From assembly GCF_000092065.1 (NCBI RefSeq), contig NC_009356.1, positions 806,001 to 870,000 of the forward strand: DNA of 64,000 nt. Direction: 5' to 3'. Every line of letters starts with the position of its first letter. Positions within the stretch are counted from its first letter, which is position 1. The stretch is from Ostreococcus lucimarinus CCE9901 (taxonomy: Eukaryota; Chlorophyta; Mamiellophyceae; Mamiellales; Bathycoccaceae). The notes under the pieces are model-generated. The model did no database searches, was not told where the DNA came from, and saw nothing but the letters and a program-made list of their open reading frames with translations. A program made the translations under genes and the position numbers. Shown here piece by piece: positions 25,519-33,517 of the stretch.

Positions 25519-25570
25519 CGTCGAACTTCGTAACGACTCGAATCGTCACATCGCGACGACTTCTCGAGGC

Positions 25571-26965
25571 ATGCCGCGCGTGCGCGCGCTCGCGGACGCG
25601 CGCGATCTGACGAATAAAATCGTTCTCGTCCGCGTCGATCACAACTGCGTGAAGCGCGGCGTCGTGCGCGACGTGCACAGGATCGAACAGTCGCTGCCGA
25701 CGCTGTACAACATCGTCGAGCGCGGCGGACGACCGATCCTGATGACGCACGTCAATCGACCGCGAAGCGCGAAGACGGGGGAGATCGCGCGCGATGACGA
25801 CGAGGACGGCGTGGCGGCGATCGTGGACGTGCTGCGGATGAAACTGGGGGTGACGTTCGCGGCGCCGAGCTTTCGAAGCGACGGCGCGCGAGGGATACGA
25901 AGCGTGGACACGAGCGTGAACTTCTTGCTGGACGATCTGCGAGCGCGGAGGATCGGAGGGATATACCTGCCGAACACGCGGTGGTTCGAGGGCGAAGAGG
26001 CGGGAGAGGGGACGGAGGCGTACGAGGCGCTGGCGAGACAGCTGGCGGGGTTGGCGGACGTGTACGTGAACGACGCGTTCGGGTCGTGGCAGGCGCACGC
26101 GTCGACGGTTGGGATCACGAAATACTTGCCGAGTTACGCCGGGTTGTTGATGCAGAAGGAGCTGCGCGCGGTGGAGGCGGTGCTGAATCCGAAGCGACCG
26201 TTCGTCGCCGTCGTGGCGGGGGCCAAGGTGGACACGAAGCTCGGAACGCTCAAGGCGGTGGCGGCGCGGTGCGATTCGTTGATTCTCGGTGGAGTGGTTT
26301 ATAACGCGTATTTATGCGCAAAGTATGACATCGAGGTCGAAGGCGTGAGCGAGGGGGACGTGGAGCTGGCGAGGGAGCTTCTGTCGCCCGAGGCGCAGGC
26401 GAAAATCATCGAGCTCCCGGTGGTTGTGGAATCCACGTCGCTCAAAGGGTGCGGTTGCATCCCTAAAGAGGGCGAGTGCGGAGACCCGAAAGAAACGCTA
26501 GGGGCCACGCGCGCGCTTCGAGTGAGCGATCTCCAGCGCGGGGCTAGTTACGGATACTTTCTCGACGTCGCCGCGAGTTCGTTTGAAGACGAAAAGGTGA
26601 AAAACGCTCTGCACGGAGCAAAGTGTATCTTCGTCAACGCCGTCATGGGGTTCACATCCAGTGGATTTCACGAAGGCACGACCGCGCTGGATCACGCCAT
26701 CGCGGCGAATAAGGGCGCGCGTAAATATTTTGGCGGCGGCGACACGATTCAAGAGTTCAAGTCGCTCACGCCCGCGCTGTACTTATCTGCCGCCGTAGAC
26801 CCGACGTTTTACTTATTCACCGGTGGTGGTACCGTGCTCAGAGCGTTAGAGTTGGGTGGCGCCGAAAAATTGGAAACTGTGCAGTGTCTCATGGCGGATG
26901 ACGACGAGGAGATTGAGCCGCACGCCGAACCAAAGTGCATGCGATTCGCCGATTGCGCGTGTTAG
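25571..26965 (+). CDS. Divergent phosphoglycerate-kinase-like protein in the arsJ cluster
   Basis: The product is 464 aa. The start is ATG 25571; the frame is open upstream only from a GTG. The PGK fold is evident: RVDHN (21-25), DVHRIEQSLPTL, THVNRP (59-64), NTRWF (135-139), VNDAFG (166-171), AHASTVGITKYLPSYAGLLM, NPKRPFVAVVAGAKVDTKLG, FGGGD (387-391) and TGGG (417-420). Thus most of the basic 3-phosphoglycerate patch is kept. The usual AHRAH after NDAFG is replaced by SWQAH, losing a His-Arg pair. In the C-terminal lobe the DxGPxS-type loop reads DVAASS, and the NGPxGVFE segment reads NAVMGFTSS, so ATP handling is doubtful. A Cys-rich insert (GCGCIPKEGECG, 293-304) and Cys-rich tail (KCMRFADCAC) are unusual. 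It has no transit peptide. Housekeeping PGK is therefore unlikely. Confidence 0.82.
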   Translation: MPRVRALADARDLTNKIVLVRVDHNCVKRGVVRDVHRIEQSLPTLYNIVERGGRPILMTHVNRPRSAKTGEIARDDDEDGVAAIVDVLRMKLGVTFAAPSFRSDGARGIRSVDTSVNFLLDDLRARRIGGIYLPNTRWFEGEEAGEGTEAYEALARQLAGLADVYVNDAFGSWQAHASTVGITKYLPSYAGLLMQKELRAVEAVLNPKRPFVAVVAGAKVDTKLGTLKAVAARCDSLILGGVVYNAYLCAKYDIEVEGVSEGDVELARELLSPEAQAKIIELPVVVESTSLKGCGCIPKEGECGDPKETLGATRALRVSDLQRGASYGYFLDVAASSFEDEKVKNALHGAKCIFVNAVMGFTSSGFHEGTTALDHAIAANKGARKYFGGGDTIQEFKSLTPALYLSAAVDPTFYLFTGGGTVLRALELGGAEKLETVQCLMADDDEEIEPHAEPKCMRFADCAC

Positions 26966-27048
26966 AGACGCTCATTCGTGTAATAAATAGTATTCATATT
27001 GAAATTCTTCGAAGGTTCGCTACGTCTAAACCGACGAGTAGCGCTTTC

Positions 27049-28113
27049 TTACAACGACGCGGCGACCATTTTCACGCAGTCGACCATGCGACAGCTGTAG
27101 CCGTACTCGTTGTCGTACCAAACGTAAAGCTTCAAGTGCGTGCCGTCGACGACCATCGTGGACTGCGCGTCGACAATGCCCGATCGCGGATCGTTGACGA
27201 AATCCGTGGACACGAGAGGTTGTTCTTCGTAACCCATGATGCCGACCAAAGGTCCTTCCTCGGATTTCGCCTTGAGCAAGGCGTTCACCTCTTCCACCGT
27301 CACCGCGCGCTTGGTCTCGAGAACGATATCCGTCAGAGACCCGTTGATGAGCGGCACGCGCACCGCGAGTCCGTTCAATTTACCCTTGAGTTCCGGAATG
27401 ATGAGCTGCACCGCCGTGGCGCTCCCCGTGGACGTCGGCGCCAAGTTTACCAACCCGCTCCTCGCCCGTCTCAAATCATCCTTCTTCGTGTTCGGCGCGT
27501 CCACCATCGACTGCGTGTTCGTCACGTTATGCACCGTCGTTATGCTTCCCCGATGCACCCCGATCTCCTTATGAATCGTGTAAATCACCGGCGCGATGCA
27601 ATTCGTCGTGCACGACGCCGCCGTCACCACTCGATGCTTCTCCGCGTCGTACTCCCCGTGATTCACCCCGTACACCACGTTCAGCGCCCCCTCGCACTTC
27701 ACCGGCGCCGACACCACCACCTTCTTCACCACCCCCCCGTGTTTCTCGCCGAAATACGCGCTCTCGAGCTTTTTCATCTTCAAAAACGCCCCCGTGCACT
27801 CCATCACCACCTCGCACCCCGCGCTCGACCACGGCGCGTCCTCCGGATCCTCGCACGCGCTGAACCCGATCCTGCGCTCCTCCCCGGCGTCCCCGACGAC
27901 CAAACACCGCGCGCCCTCGTCGTACCGCAGCGTTTTCGTCCATCGTCCGTGCACCGAGTCGAACTCGCCGAGGTACGCGCACGACGCCCCCGACCCGGGC
28001 GTCTCGTTCACGTGCACCACCTCGAGCGTCGGGTCGTCATACGCCACGCGAAACGCCAGCCGACCGATGCGACCGAAGCCGTTTATCCCCACTCTCGTCC
28101 TCGCGCGCGGCAT
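27049..28113 (-). CDS. ArsJ-associated glyceraldehyde-3-phosphate dehydrogenase
   Basis: The product is 354 aa, full-length. The NAD motif GINGFGRIGR is at 9-18, the catalytic Cys168 sits in ASCTTNC and the catalytic His195 in TVHNVTNTQ. Several blocks are those of the bacterial ArsJ-associated GAPDH class, not glycolytic GapC: VHVNE after the second strand, EFDSVHGRW (50-58), SAPVKCEGALNVVYGVN, NTQSMVDAP, DLRRARSGLVNLAPTSTGSA and GLAVRVPLINGSLTD. Members use arsenate in place of phosphate to form 1-arseno-3-phosphoglycerate for export. There is no targeting sequence, so the enzyme is probably cytosolic. The gene is convergent with the PGK-like gene, 83 bp apart. Confidence 0.88.
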   Translation of the reverse strand: MPRARTRVGINGFGRIGRLAFRVAYDDPTLEVVHVNETPGSGASCAYLGEFDSVHGRWTKTLRYDEGARCLVVGDAGEERRIGFSACEDPEDAPWSSAGCEVVMECTGAFLKMKKLESAYFGEKHGGVVKKVVVSAPVKCEGALNVVYGVNHGEYDAEKHRVVTAASCTTNCIAPVIYTIHKEIGVHRGSITTVHNVTNTQSMVDAPNTKKDDLRRARSGLVNLAPTSTGSATAVQLIIPELKGKLNGLAVRVPLINGSLTDIVLETKRAVTVEEVNALLKAKSEEGPLVGIMGYEEQPLVSTDFVNDPRSGIVDAQSTMVVDGTHLKLYVWYDNEYGYSCRMVDCVKMVAASL

Positions 28114-28491
28114 CGTCGCGCGTCGCGCGTCGACGTCGTCGATCGATCGCGCGCGTTCGAGTGACGATTGGAATATTCCGCCGTCGCGCGCGATCGACGC
28201 CTCGACGCGGTCGTCGATCGACGAGTCGAGGTTCGACGAGATCGATCGATCGACGCGACGCGGTTCGAGCGCGCGCGCGTCGGCCCTGGATGTCTGAAAC
28301 GAGACTCGGTTCACACACGGATTTCGGGACGACGCATCGCCATCCGGTCGCGGTCGACGCGGCGCGCGCGCGCGACGCGCGCGCGAGACGCGCGCGCGCA
28401 TCGCGAGCGGCGCGCGAGCGAGGCGCACGCGAGGCACGCGCGCGCGAGATCGACGCGGTCGAGCGCGACGGGAAACGCGCGCGCGAAGGCG
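28114..28491. other. Divergent region between GAPDH and the unknown gene at 28492
   Basis: 378 bp of GC-rich sequence with many GATCGATC-type short palindromes. It contains the GGAATATTCC element annotated separately. The right half is extremely CpG-rich. No RNA gene or extra coding region is convincing. Confidence 0.5.
28170..28179. promoter_or_regulatory. GGAATATTCC palindrome (P1BS-type) upstream of the ArsJ-type GAPDH
   Basis: The same 10-bp palindrome as at 25509-25518, here 57-66 bp upstream of the GAPDH start codon. I found no other copy of the 10-mer in the window. The 8-bp core GAATATTC occurs once more, inside the coding sequence near 55164. Confidence 0.6.
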
Positions 28492-29277
28492 ATGATGTCG
28501 ACGACGCTGGGGCGATCGGTGGTGGCGACGACGACGCGACGCGGCGACGCGGCGCGAGCGCGGGCGAAGAAGAAACGGAGCGGCGGCGGACGGTCGGGGA
28601 ACGATGATTACGCGCAGGATTTCGCGCTGTATGGGTCGTTCGATGAGTCGTACACCGAGGGCGCGGGGTTGTTGCTCGGGAAGGGGGAGCTGCGGTCGAG
28701 CGGGACGCGCGCGAAGGGGCGGTCGGGAGCGGGATACGACGCCGTCGCGGGCGTGCTCGACGCGCTGGCGGAGGTGAAGAGTGAGAGGAAGTCGCGGGGG
28801 GGAGGAGGGAGGCGCTACGATGCGTATGGGGATGATGACGAGGACGCGGCGGACGAGGGCGCGGCGGCGGACGGGACGGCGGCGGGCGAGGGCGAAGACT
28901 TTGACGCGGAATCCGCGCCGAAGGCGAAGGCTCGACCGGTGCGATCGGCGCCCGCGATGGCGGCGCGACCGGTGCCGACGCAACCGCAAGCGCCGAGACC
29001 GAAACCGAAGGTTGTGGTGAAACCGAAGAAACCGGCGCCGGCGGCGACGATGGATCCGGCGCAGACCAAGGCCAAGGCGAGCCAAACTTTGAGCAAGTGG
29101 GGTTTCTCCGCGAGCGACGTGGAGACGGCGATCGAGGCGACGAGCGCGAGCGCTGGCGACGGCGCGACGGCGAAAAAACGGCAAATTGCCGCGCTCGATT
29201 GGATGTTGGCGAATTTGCCCATCGACGACGTGCCGGATGAATATAAATTGGAGGCGCAACAGGCTCAATCCGCGTGA
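28492..29277 (+). CDS. Unknown protein with basic N-terminus and UBA-like C-terminus
   Basis: The product is 261 aa from the first of two adjacent ATGs (28492, 28495). The first ~35 residues (MMSTTLGRSVVATTTRRGDA, then KKKRSGGGRSG) could be a transit peptide. A short region YAQDFALYGSFDESYTEGAG and LLLGKGELRSSGTRAKGRSG may be the conserved core. A Gly/Asp/Ala-rich and Pro/Lys-rich linker follows. The C-terminal ~65 residues (ASQTLSKWGFSASDVETAIE, then QIAALDWMLANLPIDDVPDE) look like a three-helix UBA-type fold. Function unassigned. Confidence 0.68.
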   Translation: MMSTTLGRSVVATTTRRGDAARARAKKKRSGGGRSGNDDYAQDFALYGSFDESYTEGAGLLLGKGELRSSGTRAKGRSGAGYDAVAGVLDALAEVKSERKSRGGGGRRYDAYGDDDEDAADEGAAADGTAAGEGEDFDAESAPKAKARPVRSAPAMAARPVPTQPQAPRPKPKVVVKPKKPAPAATMDPAQTKAKASQTLSKWGFSASDVETAIEATSASAGDGATAKKRQIAALDWMLANLPIDDVPDEYKLEAQQAQSA

Positions 29278-29349
29278 TTCAATCGATCGATTCTTTTGTA
29301 ATACAGAGTACGAACAAGCAGTAGAAAACAACAAACGTTTCGACGAATT

Positions 29350-30770
29350 TTAAAACTCGCGATCGGGGAAAAGCGCTGGGGCGATGAGGCACCACAGGTA
29401 AATCGCGCCCGTCGCCCAGACGCTAAAGAATTTCACCCACACGCTCGCCCAGCCGCTGCCGATCGCTTCGGTGTCGTCCTCGTGTCTGGTGCCCCAACCC
29501 GTGAGTAACATTGACGTGTACATCGCGGCTAGGGCAAACATCAAATGGAAAAAGCTATAGTTGTACTTGACTGGACCGGAAGCGTCGCCTTCGCTCGCTT
29601 CCTCTTCGTCGCCGTCGTTGAGCGCCTCGCGAAGCTCGCTCTGAAAACTCTCGTCGACTTCCATGTCCCAAAAGTTGCTCTCCCCGGCGCGCATGGCGGC
29701 GTACACCACCGAGACGAGCGTAAACGCGGTCGTGACTAAGTTTGCCGGTTTCTTCAACTCCTCGTTGGCGTCGATGAAAGAGCGCGGACGACAGGCGTAC
29801 GTCGACGGTTCCGAAGTCAAAGCCGAGTAGCACAAGTACGTGCAGTACAGCGTCACGGCCGCGGACGGTAACAAGCACCCCTCACGCGCGGCCGGGTGAA
29901 GCGTGATGACCGTCAAGACGACGCACAAAACCACCGTGCAAGTAATCATCGCGATGTTTCGATGACACTCTCGATTCGGGGCGTACGACTCGTACATCTC
30001 CACAAACAACGCCACAGACGTCGCGTACATCGCGAGCGTCGACACCAACAGCCCCGCGACCCAACCCCAATGCTCACCGCTCGCCCAGGATTCGTTCCAC
30101 GCGAACGCAAAGTCCAAGACGATGATCATCTGAATCACCAAGAAGAGCCCCGATCCCAGTCGCGCCGCCGCCGCGTACGCCTCCATTCCCTCATCCGTCG
30201 CCCACAGAAAGAAGAACGCGTGCAGCGCGACGAACGCCAGCACCTTCAACATCCAATTCCCTCGATGCAACGCCTTATCGCGAAAATCGGAACGATCTTT
30301 CGTCCCGATCAACGCCGCGCTCATCGCGAAGAAGAACGTCGACGTCGCGCACGACGCTCGATACACCGCCTGCGTCTTAAACCACGCCGCGCTCGCGCGT
30401 CCGTTCGCCCCGATCCCTGCGCGCGCATCCCACGTTCGATCGTTCGCATCGTCAGTCGCGCGTCACTTTGCGTCGCGCGCGTCCGCGCCGTTCCCGTCGT
30501 CTCGCCGCGCCGAATCTCAATCCAAATCCGTTCCCCTCGCGCCTCGCCTCGCCTCGCCTCGCCGCCGCACGCACAGCTCAACCGCTCGAGCGCCGTCTCG
30601 GAGCCGTAATCGCGCAGCGCCCACTTCAGCGCGACCGCGCACGCGAACATCGCCGCGTGCGTCGCGCGCGCGGGCGGCGACTTTGGCATCGCCGCGCACA
30701 CCGACGACCCGACGCACGACCCCAGGCACGACATCGCGGGCGTCGCGACGCACGCGAGGAGCGATGCCAT
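29350..30770 (-). CDS. SERINC: SERINC/TMS1 family membrane protein (two exons)
   Basis: The CDS joins 30770-30575 (65 codons plus 1 nt) and 30416-29350, giving 420 aa. The 158-nt intron starts GTGCGT, contains GACTGAC and ends GCAG, and the phases agree. Exon 1 supplies the Ser/Cys-rich first segment MASLLACVATPAMSCLGSCV and a membrane helix (AAMFACAVALKWAL). Exon 2 supplies VYRASCATSTFFFAMSAALI, then NWMLKVLAFVALHAFFFLW and eight or more further helices, ending with the conserved WASVWVKFFSVWATGAIYLW. SERINC proteins are lipid-related endomembrane or plasma-membrane proteins. An acidic loop (EALNDGDEEEASEGD) precedes the last helices. The intron contains a GCCTC-repeat tract. Confidence 0.9.
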
Positions 30771-30893
30771 CGCGCGCGCGTCGACGCGCGACGCGCGCGC
30801 GACGGCCGCGTCGCGCGAAGCGACGTAAAGTGACGCGTCGATTCGTCTCAACGCTAACCGTCGCGTCAGAGCGCGACGACGCGCGCGCGACGG

Positions 30894-31988
30894 ATGTCGA
30901 CGCTCGACGCGCTCGAGCGATGCGCGAGAGAAACGCGCGAGTACGTCGGCGCGCGCGTGACGCGCGCGACGTCGCCGCCGAGCGCGCTGGCGTTCGCGAT
31001 GGCGCACATCGCGGCGAACGTGCCGCTGTTGACGGCGAACGCGACGACGCACTGGCGCGCGCACGACGCGTGGCGCGCGAACGAGGGCGTGATGGAGGAT
31101 TTCGGAGGCCCCGATGCGGTCGTCGAGGTGAACGCGACGCCGAACGGGCGAGGAGACGCGGTGCACAGGGTGGAGAAAGATGGCTGGGCGCGACTCGGGA
31201 CGGGGACGCGGTGCGAGACGACGGGACGAGGCGAGACGCGCGACGCGTTCGACGCGTTCGTGGAGCCGGCGAAGAGGGAAATGACGATAAAGGAATTGTT
31301 TGAATCGCTCGAGGACGGCGCGGGGACGGGGACGGCGTGGTATCTGTCGGGGCAGAACGATAATTTGAGGTCGAGCGAAGCGTTGGCGCGCGCGGGCGCG
31401 CGAAACGACTTCGACGTCCCGTTCGCTCGCGAAGCGTTCGCGAGCGTGGGGAAAGCCGGTCGTGACGGTTTAGGGGAGGCAGTGAACCTGTGGATCGGGA
31501 ACGATGCGTCGCAGACGTCGTATCATCAGGATTTCTATGAGAATATTTACACCGTCGTGCGCGGGACGAAGGTCTTCTCGCTTCGACCGCCGTGCGACGT
31601 GTTCGACATGCGCGCGACGGAAGCGGTTCGCGGCGTGTTCGAAACCGACGACGCGCTCTCATGGCGAATTAAACTCCGTCCTTCGTTCGAACCGCGCGTT
31701 GTCTGGAGCGCGGTGGACCTCGATCCAGTCACGGGCGAGCCGATTTTCGGCGACGACGACGCGTTACGATACCGTCGACCGCGTCCCGAACCGTGCTTCG
31801 ACGTCGAAGTGCGCGCGGGCGAAACACTCTACATCCCCGCGATGTGGTTCCATCGCGTGCGTCAAAAAGGGATCGCGATCGCGGTGAATTCGTGGTTTGA
31901 CATGCATTTCGGCGACCGATACGCGACGCGTCCGCTGTGGGAGCCGTCGCGACGCTCCATGTCAAGTTCTAGCGTAACTCTAGCGTAA
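30894..31988 (+). CDS. JMJD7: JMJD7-like JmjC lysyl hydroxylase
   Basis: The product is 364 aa. It begins with a helical segment and a PLLTANATTHWRAHDAW motif resembling the JMJD7 N-terminus. The JmjC core contains NLWIGNDASQTSYHQDFYEN (Fe ligands His211 and Asp213), IYTVVRGTKVFSLRPPCD and the distal His320 in MWFHRVRQ. JMJD7 uses 2-oxoglutarate to hydroxylate lysines in DRG GTPases; transfer of that substrate to algae is inferred. The last residues (SSSVTLA) and the stop codon come from a tandem 11-bp repeat, so the C-terminus may vary between strains. The start is 123 bp from the divergent SERINC start. Confidence 0.85.
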   Translation: MSTLDALERCARETREYVGARVTRATSPPSALAFAMAHIAANVPLLTANATTHWRAHDAWRANEGVMEDFGGPDAVVEVNATPNGRGDAVHRVEKDGWARLGTGTRCETTGRGETRDAFDAFVEPAKREMTIKELFESLEDGAGTGTAWYLSGQNDNLRSSEALARAGARNDFDVPFAREAFASVGKAGRDGLGEAVNLWIGNDASQTSYHQDFYENIYTVVRGTKVFSLRPPCDVFDMRATEAVRGVFETDDALSWRIKLRPSFEPRVVWSAVDLDPVTGEPIFGDDDALRYRRPRPEPCFDVEVRAGETLYIPAMWFHRVRQKGIAIAVNSWFDMHFGDRYATRPLWEPSRRSMSSSSVTLA

Positions 31989-32013
31989 CTCTAGCGTAAC
32001 TCTAGCGTAACTC
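31971..32013 (+). repeat. Four tandem copies of an 11-bp unit
   Basis: AGCGTAACTCT is repeated four times (the last copy ends in C in place of CT). The JMJD7-like stop codon at 31986-31988 lies within the second unit, so the array extends from coding into the 3' UTR. Confidence 0.95.
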
Positions 32014-32105
32014 CGAACTCCACACCGCGCCTCGTCGGCGTCGCTCGTGAGACGGTAGACGGACGGACGTAGCGACGCACCTCGCGTCGTCGCTCGCGAG
32101 CGACG

Positions 32106-33476
32106 ATGCGTCCGAGCGATGCGTCGGCACGTCGAAATCCGTGCGGGACGCGCAAGATGCCATCGGGACAAACACGAGAACGTTCGCGACGAGACACGCG
32201 CGCACGCGCGGCGAATAAGGCGAAGAAAGCGGTGGGTGAGAGAACGTTTGTCATAGAACCGTTTCACGCCATCGTGGGGGATCGAAACGGGCGACGGGCG
32301 TTGAGACATAGAGATTTTGAAGAGGTGCAGCGCGTGGACGCGCGAGGGAGCGGCGGCGTGGACGCGCTACGCGAGGCGCTCGAGCGCGAAAAGCGCGCGC
32401 ACGCGAAAATCAAAGCTGAACTTAGCGAATTAGAATCGCACTACGCGAGTGACTTGGAAATACGCGCGATGAAGACGAAAAAATTGCGGTTGAAGGATGC
32501 GGTGGCGGCGCTCGAGCGAGACGTGCGGCGCGCTGAATCGTCCGAGGCACTCGGCGCGGGCTCGTACGGGAAAGTTTGGAAGGCGAGAGATTCAAAAACG
32601 GGTGCTGAGGTGGCGGTGAAGATCGAACCGGTCGATGATAGTGCGAACGGTGTGGCGAGTGCGCTTGGGCGAGAGTTTGAGTTGATGCGTCGAGTCAAAG
32701 CTTCCGATCCGCGATGTTTTCCCACGCCGTTGTTTTTCGGGGAACAAAGCGTCATGGGCAAACGTTCGCGAGTGTTGGTCATGGATTTGCTCGGCTCTAG
32801 TTTAGAAGACATCTCACAAAGCGTGATGCTTGGCACTGGATTTACGCGAGTGACGACGGCGCGGATCGCGAAGCGGCTGTTTACGGCGCTCGAAGCGATG
32901 CAGCGAGTCAGCGTCGTTCACGGCGACATCAAGCCGGACAACTTGTGCACAGAAGTCCAAGCGAACGACGGCAAGAAAAGGAATGGAATTCTCCTCGTCG
33001 ACTTTGGAGAAGCCGTGATTTTCGACGACCCATCGTACTCGCCGCGCATTCATGAGGAAGTCCCTCGGCATCTTTGGCGCGGCACGTGGCTCTTCAGCAG
33101 CGCCAACGTCGACGGCGGCTCTGCTCTCGCCCCTCGTGACGATTTGGAGAGCGCCATCTTCACCCTCGCCTACCTGCGCACTGGTCGTTTACCATGGACC
33201 CACGTCATCGATGATTTCGGCGACACCGAGCTCGACGTGCGAGTTTTAGCTCCAATCAAGCGCGCCGTCGATTCCGGCGCCGCGTTGCTCTCGCCTCGCG
33301 GCGCCGAAGCCCCGGCGCCCGAATGCGACGACGCCGACGTCGTCTTCTTCCACCGCGTACTCACCCACGCTCGCGGTTTAGCCATAGAAGATCTTCCCGA
33401 TTACCAGTTTTTGCAGCGATGCGTCCAGGATTGGCGGGACGCTTTGGACGCGCCGTACGACTGGCAACGGCGCTGA
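32106..33476 (+). CDS. CK1/VRK-type protein kinase
   Basis: The product is 456 aa. The N-terminal ~145 residues are basic then coiled-coil (EALEREKRAHAKIKAELSEL). The kinase domain follows: glycine loop LGAGSYGKVWKA, ATP-binding Lys in VAVKIEP, catalytic loop VVHGDIKPDNL, and metal-binding DFG in LLVDFGEAVIF. The activation region GTWLFSSANVDGG, then RDDLESAIFTLAYLRTGRLP, is the casein-kinase-1 pattern in place of APE. All catalytic residues are present, so it is likely active. The N-terminal coiled coil is not standard for CK1 and may drive dimerisation. Substrate unknown. Confidence 0.87.
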   Translation: MRPSDASARRNPCGTRKMPSGQTRERSRRDTRARAANKAKKAVGERTFVIEPFHAIVGDRNGRRALRHRDFEEVQRVDARGSGGVDALREALEREKRAHAKIKAELSELESHYASDLEIRAMKTKKLRLKDAVAALERDVRRAESSEALGAGSYGKVWKARDSKTGAEVAVKIEPVDDSANGVASALGREFELMRRVKASDPRCFPTPLFFGEQSVMGKRSRVLVMDLLGSSLEDISQSVMLGTGFTRVTTARIAKRLFTALEAMQRVSVVHGDIKPDNLCTEVQANDGKKRNGILLVDFGEAVIFDDPSYSPRIHEEVPRHLWRGTWLFSSANVDGGSALAPRDDLESAIFTLAYLRTGRLPWTHVIDDFGDTELDVRVLAPIKRAVDSGAALLSPRGAEAPAPECDDADVVFFHRVLTHARGLAIEDLPDYQFLQRCVQDWRDALDAPYDWQRR

Positions 33477-33517
33477 GATTTTTGGAATGCAAACGACCAA
33501 CCTCATTGTCGCGCGCC

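Noticed and set aside
25505-25570. Upstream extension of the PGK-like protein from a GTG at 25505
   Set aside because: GTG start is not expected in a nuclear gene, and it would place the palindrome inside the coding sequence; ATG 25571 precedes the PGK fold correctly.
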